Source of the DNA: Kalmusia sp. IMI 367209
Taxonomy: Eukaryota > Ascomycota > Dothideomycetes > Pleosporales > Didymosphaeriaceae
DNA length: 64,000 bases
Direction of reading: 5' to 3'
Assembly (NCBI GenBank): GCA_027946365.1
Contig: JAPEUQ010000004.1
Span: 186,001-250,000 of the forward strand
Shown: one piece after another, positions 56,601 through 64,000 of the stretch
How the letters are laid out: the number at the start of each line of letters is the position of its first letter
How positions within the stretch are numbered: position 1 is the first letter of the stretch
Program-made: the position numbers and the translations under genes
The notes under the pieces: generated by a model
The model's database searches: none
What the model saw: the letters and a program-made list of their open reading frames with translations, nothing else
What the model was told of the DNA's origin: nothing

Positions 56601-59600
56601 GGCTTGCTCGTGCGTGGAATCAGCGTCGCTGCTCGATGGAGTAATCGGTTAGGCTGGCCTGAGCCCTAGTCGCGCTCTAGGAAGGTTCTTTCATGCATCT
56701 ATTTCTAGCCGCATATGCATGGTAAGGGATCAAGGGAGTCAATCGCCCAAGGCTCGATTCGCTAGCTATGCGCAGCGTGCTGATGGCGAGCTAGTTACGT
56801 GAGTGTCATCGGTGAGCATCGTTGATGCTGCCGATGTTGGTGGATTCGGGCGCGTTGGTCTCTTAGATGGGAATGTTGCAGGATGTTGAAGGTTGTTGAG
56901 GTTAATGGGCGCTGGCTGTAATGCCAGTGAGTTTAGTGGTAGTACGTCAGACGGGGAGCATGTGAGTGGCTAGAATATAGCACGCTCAATATGGATACGA
57001 GGTCTCAACAGCAGGACATATTCTCGTCATCTAAAACCGTGAAGCTGATGCTGAGCCATCCGTTGCAGTACAAGCGCTAAGCAAAGGCTAGCCCGAACCA
57101 AGTCCAGTGACGCAAGCTACGCAAGTACAACAACAGGGCGTTGGCAAGCCATGGTACGGGTGTAAAAGACTAGCGAATGCAATGGAGTTACTCCGGAGAG
57201 CAGTCGAGAATTGGACCACCAGCCGCCGTTGCCTTGACATAGGTGCTAAAAGGGATAGAGGACGTGCTAGATGCGTGCTACGTGTAATGGTCTGGATGGC
57301 TTGATCCGCTATTTTCTGTACTGTGCCGCTATAGTGTTGTTACCGCACTAGGATCTACTGTGAGAGGACGGGGCCTAAGTAATGGCTGATCGGAACTATT
57401 AGTAGGGGAACCGCGGCTTATGCATTGCGTAGGCTGGTGATGCTGCAAAGGAGCCAGCACCGAAAAGGGCCGACAGACGATATTTGACATTGTAGCGTCC
57501 TCTGGAGTCTTCTATGAGCTGTTTGGCTTGAGTACGTGGCAACAAGCGATGTTCCCCTCCCGAACCCTACTAAGATATGATGCTGGCTGCGGATCTTTGT
57601 TCGCCCGCCCTATAGTAAGAAAGTAATACCCCGCAAAGTTTTCTATTGCTCCTCAGGGTATATCCAGATAGAGTGTTCCGGTAGAATTGAGACGGGAGCG
57701 TTCGGGAGCGGTGTTTATGTTTACATATTAATCGTAAGGGAGAGATTGAATTCCTATCTTGCCAATTGATGTTGACATGTTCGTGGCGCTATGTGGGTCA
57801 CACTTTTAGCGTTGGCACAGATAAAGTCTCTTTCGGTATAGATACAGCCGATTCTGGTTACAGTCGTGCGAATGAGGTAGCTCGAGGATTCAACTTAGTC
57901 GCCACCCTTGAGACCGGTCGTGAAAAAAAGTATCACGTCCTATTACCAACCGTACGTATAGAGTGATGTCGTACTGTAGTAAAGATTGATAAATCATACC
58001 TAGGTATCATATAGATGATAGAGAATAGCAGATAGATTACACCAAAGCATGATGCTGAACATTCCGTGCATACCTAGTAGATAAAGGCAAGATCAGCCAT
58101 TTTCCCGGAGACAACCCCAGGAAGTCTAGGCGTTTGATTTAGTATCTGGTACAACTCGTAGTCTTCTAAATGACGACTGGAGACCCGCTTATATCCATCA
58201 CATGGAGTACCATACAAGGTTCAGGAAGCGAGCTCCCAATGTAGATGAGAAAGCATGATAGAGAGCTGGGAACAATATATTGTTCCGATTTTCGGGAGCA
58301 CAAGGAAGCTGGAGCTAGAAATCTGTATAGAGAAGCGGTGTGAGCGTCTACAAGCCATGCTGACAGCTGAGCACGTCGCTTGGAGCCCATACAAGGATGA
58401 CCATGACCCTTCCATCGACAACGCATGTACCGTTGGGCGCATATGTGCTCTGCCGCACGTATCACCTCGATCTCGATGAGGATTGCATGGGGCACAGACC
58501 CAAATCTTCCACATTCCACACACGCTCGGAGAAGCGAACAGACGAAGCCTATGAAGCAAAACTTTGGCCACTGACCCTACCTCGCGTGAGAATTATAGTA
58601 TAGGAGTGGTATTGTGCTCTGCGACGCACGAGCCCGCTGGCTCAGGTGGAGGCGCGTTCGGTGGACGTGGAGAAACGACTCGGAGTACCTGGACGCATTG
58701 GTTATTCCCGTTCATGTCGAATTTAGTATGACCGTTCAATGTACGAATTCCTGTCGAAATCAGCTAATATTTTGCTTGAGCTTTTGTGAGGGCACAAGTG
58801 ATTTTTGAAGGTTGGGTGTTGATCTAGCACGTAAATACACCAGCGAATTAATGTTGACACCGGCATTTCCCGTCTTGGCGCTCAGGCCTTAATCAAGTGC
58901 AGTACTCCAAATGTTTACCACGCATTATTCTTTAACTTAGCAACCCTGAATGCTGCGCCACGATGTAAATATGAATCCTTCATTGTAAATAAAATTGATG
59001 GTAAATTTGTGGCGGTCCTGCTAATTCATAAGTGCCATAGTTCTTTTGTGGAAGCACAGCAAGATCATAATACACATCCACACAAACTAGGACCGTATAT
59101 CTCGCATTTCATCATATTCTGTATATTTTGGGTGTCAATATCTCATATGTGTCAAACTTCAAGTGAGCTGAATTAAATTCCACCGAGCGGTATCGAGTGC
59201 AATAAGAAAATGGCAATTAGTCTGTCCAAGCTATGTGCGAATTCCGATCCACAACAAATCTCAAGCAATCAACAGAATGAAGTTACCTTAGAACACAACG
59301 TGAAACTTCTGAAAGCTTCGGACCGTATTTTGAAAGGTCCGCATCCCGGTATCAACTAATGACACGGACAGACATCCATCGGCTAGCCTTTTTCAGTTAG
59401 CCTTGATCCGAATAAGTGACTAAATTCTACTAATTTTGCCGTCATTCATCCTTTCCCACAACTTGGTTGCATATGTTCGTGCAAAAGATTTTCTAGTTGT
59501 TCAATACAACCGAAACTGAACAGATCTCGAGACTTTCGCTCTGGGAATTGAACTGGGTTTTTGTCTGAAATGAAGCTGACAGCCTAACTATTAGCTTGCA

Positions 59601-61041
59601 AATGTTGTTGGCGGTCTACATTTTTGGACTGATAAATGAGGGTGTGATTATAGGTCGCATCGTGTTTATTGCTTGATTTGTCCTTAGTACGTACTGTCGT
59701 TGCTCCTGAGCCTGAAAGCTAGGGAGTAGATGTTACCCGAAAATATTCGTCGTCGAAAAGGATTCTAAAATGCAACCTAGGATATCCACTACCGCCAAAA
59801 AGATTGTAGCGGTACTCCCTCAGATATTTGCCATATATAGCGTTTCTGTACCCTAAGGAGTCAAAATTTGTTCCTTCTTCTACTCCGCCCAGAAATGCTA
59901 TTCTCATTCTCTGACGCTCCACCCCTCATGCATTTGCATGGTCCCAAGATCCTTTTCTTGTCTTTTATTCAAAGTATACCATATTTAACAACTTGCACCA
60001 AGGCTGTGCTGTGTTGGTGGGAAGCAGCCATCATGTAGTCCAGTAGAACAGTTCGCTTGGTGTTGACAAGCTTAGGTCTTTGTGTTCAGGAGACTTCCTC
60101 TCTTTTCCTGCGTTTTCTTTAGGCGTAAATCAGACTTGACCCATATCTCAAGTTTATTCGTTACGGAATGAGAACGCGGTGCCAATCAATGAGCTCTCCC
60201 GCCAAGTTGACGCAAGAGCTAGCCCGGCGTTACGACGATATCATTTAGACTTGGGAAGAGCAAGTTTCGCAGGCCGTTTCAAAATCCTTGATAATGGACT
60301 TAGAATTAATACAAGCAAGGGCAACGTTTGGTGGGGAGCGTGCTCCCACTCGTACTGCTATCGCAAGTGCTCAGCAAGCCGTGAGGCTGACTTGGCACAT
60401 GTAGACACCAAATGTAATCTTGCGTTATCAGTCGCCCTACCAGTCTCCGAGTGCCAAATAAATCGATAGTGTGCTAATATCGAGAGCGGGTATCATGTCT
60501 TCGATTGAATGGCATCGGTGTACTTCCGAAGGGAGTGCTACAGTGCTAGGACAAGATATTCAGGGTTCTCTCAACTGCATAGTATGTATTCTGTGGTATC
60601 TCGCATCCCCATGTTTATCACTAATACTGAAGAGGTCATATATTGAATAGCTGGGGAAAAGGTTGCCATTTGCAAGCTTGAATTGCGAAGCAGGAATCCT
60701 ACTATAAGAATACGTAAACAAGTCATGTATGCTCTAAATATAATCATCCTTCGGAATATTCACCGTCACTCAATCTATGCCGTAGACGAGGTTTCTCACC
60801 GATGATCGCCTGCAATACTGTAAGCCGAATGACACGTATCGCAAGACCTGGTGCAGTGGTTGTTCCGGGTGCGAAACGCTGCTAAGCCTATTATGACCTG
60901 TGGTGAGCACACCCAACGCCATGTACGCTCAGTATCACGGTAATGCTGCGCAGTTCCTGCTTATATAACTCCCATGTGGCCCTCAATCAAGTATGTATTC
61001 TCATCATTCCATACTGCAATCCCCACGGCAAGTCCACGGCT
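53630..61041. other. Large gene-poor region before the tyrosinase gene
   Basis: 7.4 kb with no confident gene. The first half (to about 56.5 kb) has ordinary composition and many overlapping short frames; the second half, especially 58.8-60.9 kb, looks AT-rich. No transposase, reverse transcriptase or terminal repeat could be identified. One short minus-strand frame (59719-59922) has coding-like composition but no known motif. Confidence 0.5.
60962..60968 (+). promoter_or_regulatory. TATA box of the tyrosinase gene
   Basis: tatataa lies 74 bp upstream of the ATG at 61042. This argues against the in-frame ATG at 60943, which lies upstream of the box. Confidence 0.55.
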
Positions 61042-63109
61042 ATGCTCTTGCTCTACTATCTTTCATCTGCATTTTGGTTATCCATAGACATCAATGGGGC
61101 TGCAGCAGCCATATTGAACACGCGGCAAGGGACTGGATCGTATTATGCCATCACAGGACCGACAGGCGGTGTTCATTCACGCCTCGAGATTCGCGAATTA
61201 CAACATATGGGGCCCATGTGGAATATATTCCTCCTTGCCTTGGTTGAATTCGAAGCGATTGATCAAAGTGAGACCGATTCTTACTATCAAATCGCTGGTA
61301 AGTCGCCTTCCCCTTCAGCTGAATGTAGCTGATTTCACCCGAGGAATCCACGGCATGCCCTGGTCTGTGTAACGATTGCTACTGTAGTAGCACGCACGCG
61401 CTTATTATGACTTTCAGGCACAATTGGGACGGCGTGACATTCAATAGTTCAGGTGATCGGCCCCCTGAAATCGGCTACTGTCCCCACCACCAATTACTAT
61501 TCAGCACGTGGCATCGCCCATACGTGTTGCTATTCGAGGTAGATGTCATCCCACAGCTAGTAGGTATCTGACTAATGCAGTACAGCAAAAGCTACAATCG
61601 ATCGCAACTAGAATTGCTGCTCGTTTCGTCGATCCATCATACCGCGACATTGCCAGTAGACTTAGACTACCTTATTGGGACTGGGCGCAAGCTGAATCCG
61701 CTAATGAGCCAGTATTCCCTATAGCTTTGAGCACGCCTAGAGTACTAGTCACGCTTCCGAATGGGTCGAACATAGAGATCGATAATCCACTTTACGACTA
61801 TAACTTTCACCCCCTCGATAATTCTCAAATCAATAGCACAGTACATATGTTCTCTCCTGTAAATTACCTCATGCTTATATTTCCAGGGCTGCAATTTCGG
61901 TAACAATCCGATCATCTGCGATACGGTGCCAAGGACTGTCCGCAGAGCCACGAATGCAGCTGGATACTTGAGCGATCATGAGGCAGTAAATTCTGATCTA
62001 AGTCAGCAACTAACATCGATTCGTAGAGACGTTTACTCAATACTTACTCAGTATCACTCTTTCAACGATCTTAGCAACGACGGGAGATTATGCGGCGACT
62101 CGCCTATAGCATCGCTAGAATCGCCTCATAACCGCATTCATAATCTCATGGACCCTGGACATATGTCTCCACCGGCTGTCGCAGCTTTCGATCCGATTTT
62201 CTGGCTACATCACGCGTAAAGTCTCCGTCCCATGAATGAAAAACTTACCTAATCTTTTCTGCGCAGGAACGTTGACAGGCAAATCGCGTTATTCCAAGCA
62301 CTTTTTCCCGAAACGTACATCGAACAATGCGTAGCAGAAACGGCAACATGGACTATACGACAGGGTAACACCTTGAATGCGCAATCGCGTAAGTATTTTC
62401 CCATCATATAGGTATATCCGTACTAAAATGTCGCAGCTCTTACGCCTTTCCATAAAACTGCGAGTGGAGAATGGTGGACATCAGCCAACAGCAGGAATAT
62501 AGCTGACTTGGGCTACACGTATCCTGAGCTTGCTGACAACCCGAGCAACGAAACTCTGATATCTCGCATCAATGCTCTTTACCGAGACTCCGACCTCGCT
62601 GCCACGAGCATGAAGCTGAACGCGTCTACAAAAGACATTGAATACATTGTGCAGGTCGAAATGCCTACGACTGGAAGTTTCTCGTATAACGTCGTCCTTT
62701 TCTTGGGCGAGGTCGGGGATGATCCGTCCAAATGGCTCTCCGAAGATTCTTTCGTCAGTAAAACGTCGTCGCTGGGCGTAGTAGCCGCTCAAGGATCAAC
62801 CTCCACGCTTGGGATGATAGTGCTTACGGACATCGTTAAAACGAGGATAGCGAAGAACGATGTCCAACAGACGCAAGTGGTCAAATATTTGATAACTAAC
62901 TTGAAGTGGAGATTAGAATTGGTAAGCTTACAAAAATGCGTATGGATACGAACATAACTGAATAGACATAGGGAGAGGAAATATCAAGAAGCTACGTGCC
63001 TGGCGTCAAAGTCACATTGATGAGCACCAAGGTTGAGAGAGCTACATCAGCAGCGGAGATAGATCGCTGGGTTGGAGGATTTGATTTACTCGGCGATATT
63101 GATGCGTAA
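61042..63109 (+). CDS. Type-3 copper tyrosinase
   Basis: Eight exons give an intact 576-residue protein: 61042-61297, 61344-61368, 61418-61538, 61586-61840, 61887-62215, 62267-62388, 62437-62921 and 62972-63109; every junction keeps frame. The N terminus Met-Leu-Leu-Leu-Tyr-Tyr-Leu-Ser-Ser is hydrophobic and could be a signal peptide. Copper site A is assembled from Gly-Ile-His-Gly, Tyr-Cys-Pro-His-His and Ser-Thr-Trp-His-Arg-Pro-Tyr. Site B comes from Pro-His-Asn-Arg-Ile-His-Asn and Phe-Trp-Leu-His-His-Ala-Asn-Val-Asp-Arg. The Cys in Tyr-Cys-Pro-His can form the thioether bridge to His. The enzyme hydroxylates monophenols and oxidises o-diphenols to quinones, the route to melanin-like pigments. 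It is far more intron-rich than its neighbours. Confidence 0.92.
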
Positions 63110-63258
63110 TGGGTGTGAACCAAAAATGAGGTTCCGACGAGTTACACGTGTTGCAGGATCAAACTGAAATTGTATACTTTTCTCTTTTGCCTTCGGACAG
63201 AGGTCTCTGTTCATAATATTGGAGAACATATAATCCGTTCGTCACGTTCAAATTCCCT

Positions 63259-64000
63259 TCAGAAGCATGTCGGTAAGAATAACAATGACAAAAAAACACA
63301 ATGCCGGCATGGTGTTGTCAACGCTAGGACTCTTCGATCCTGATCCTCTTTTCGGAGGAGGGGATGGTCTTCATCGCCTAGCACATCGCCTTTGGCAACT
63401 GGGTAACGGATTTCTGCAAGCCTAATGCCGGATTCGATTTCTGCTAAAGCTTTGATCGAGACTTCTAAAACTTTCTGAGCATTCTGAAGCTTCTGTATAT
63501 GCTTACTGGAAGGACAGCCTTGGCTAGTGACAGCTACGTATTGATGGATAGCCTGTTGATGCTTCGCCTCTTTGGCTTTATGATCAGGCATGACCTCTGC
63601 TTTCTTACAATTACACTTGATCTTCCATATCCATTTCAGGCGCTTTTGCTCACTCTCAGTCTGTCTACCGCACACTTCCTTGATTTCAAGGGCATCGTTT
63701 TTCAGATCTTGAGAGGTTGAGTCTGGAGACATTCCATCGCACTCGGTAGTTCGAAACCCTGATTCAAAGCTGATCGTGAATTCGATTTTCTTTTTTTTGC
63801 TGATCGTGGGGGCGCAATCCAAAGTCTTTTCGTTTCCGCTTTTCTCCTTGGTCTGATTGTCCTTTCTCTGGATAAGAGCCTGGTCCATACTTGATGGGCA
63901 TGATGGCTCGTGTTTTGCTCTCCGAAGTATCTTCATGTCTCGAGATTGAAGTATTCCAACGACTTCCACGCTTAGAAGCTCGAAAAGAATCTGGATTTCC
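63259..64000 (-). CDS. Unrecognised charged protein, partial at the window edge
   Basis: A minus-strand frame open from the right window edge to a stop at 63259, at least 246 residues; the 5' end lies outside the window. The sequence is lysine/glutamate-rich with a helix-like middle (Glu-Gln-Lys-Arg-Leu-Lys-Trp-Ile-Trp-Lys-Ile-Lys-Cys-Asn-Cys) and no known motif. The last ~15 residues turn hydrophobic and cysteine-rich, so the true 3' end may involve an unseen splice. Its 3' end is 150 bp from that of tyrosinase. Confidence 0.45.
   Translation of the reverse strand, partial: EIQILFELLSVEVVGILQSRDMKILRRAKHEPSCPSSMDQALIQRKDNQTKEKSGNEKTLDCAPTISKKKKIEFTISFESGFRTTECDGMSPDSTSQDLKNDALEIKEVCGRQTESEQKRLKWIWKIKCNCKKAEVMPDHKAKEAKHQQAIHQYVAVTSQGCPSSKHIQKLQNAQKVLEVSIKALAEIESGIRLAEIRYPVAKGDVLGDEDHPLLRKEDQDRRVLALTTPCRHCVFLSLLFLPTCF

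Noticed and set aside
60943..61041. Upstream in-frame ATG for tyrosinase
   Set aside because: It lies upstream of a TATA box and would bury the hydrophobic signal-like segment internally.

Overview
This is a filamentous ascomycete (Pezizomycotina) chromosome segment, most likely Dothideomycetes. Genes are dense on both strands, carry short GT-AG introns (mostly 42-85 nt, several exactly 46 nt), and have CAG/TAG acceptors and RGG-rich or serine/threonine-rich tails. The recognisable set is fungal: GPI16, TRM7, MAK5, NPC1/NCR1, KAP123, HMT1, a DUF2433 phosphoesterase and a type-3 copper tyrosinase. The class assignment rests on gene style and on a small cysteine-rich protein family, so it is tentative.

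Layout. 0-2.6 kb: secreted aspartic protease, then a decayed Copia fragment. 2.6-9.8 kb: housekeeping block of LUC7 and GPI16 (divergent), TRM7 and MAK5 (divergent). 10.8-12.5 kb: orphan coiled-coil membrane protein with six exact-length 14-residue repeats. 13.9-17.1 kb: short-chain dehydrogenase, isochorismatase-like hydrolase and zinc alcohol dehydrogenase, possibly one small catabolic group. 17.6-21.8 kb: CorA-like membrane protein, RGG-rich RNA-binding-type protein and a small orphan. 22.8-34.2 kb: NPC1 sterol transporter, importin KAP123, DUF2433 phosphoesterase. 35.4-40.4 kb: a giant secreted mucin-like wall protein. 41.6-44.4 kb: MEH1/EGO1 (LAMTOR1-like) and a zinc-finger protein. 47.3-50 kb: HMT1-type vacuolar ABC transporter. 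50-61 kb: gene-poor, with one confident small gene; its last 3-4 kb look AT-rich by eye. 61-63.1 kb: tyrosinase. 63.3-64 kb: an unrecognised reading frame running off the window edge.

Working together. Most genes are independent core functions: splicing, GPI anchoring, tRNA modification, ribosome assembly, nuclear import. NPC1, MEH1/EGO1 and HMT1 all act at the vacuole/lysosome but are not closely clustered. The main anomalies are two single-base frameshifts, both in runs of G, inside otherwise conserved genes (LUC7 and MEH1); these look more like sequence errors than real mutations. Exon structures were worked out by hand from frame continuity, splice signals and recalled family sequence; no search was run. 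I found no new multi-gene system. The most novel-looking items are the two repeat-built orphan proteins.
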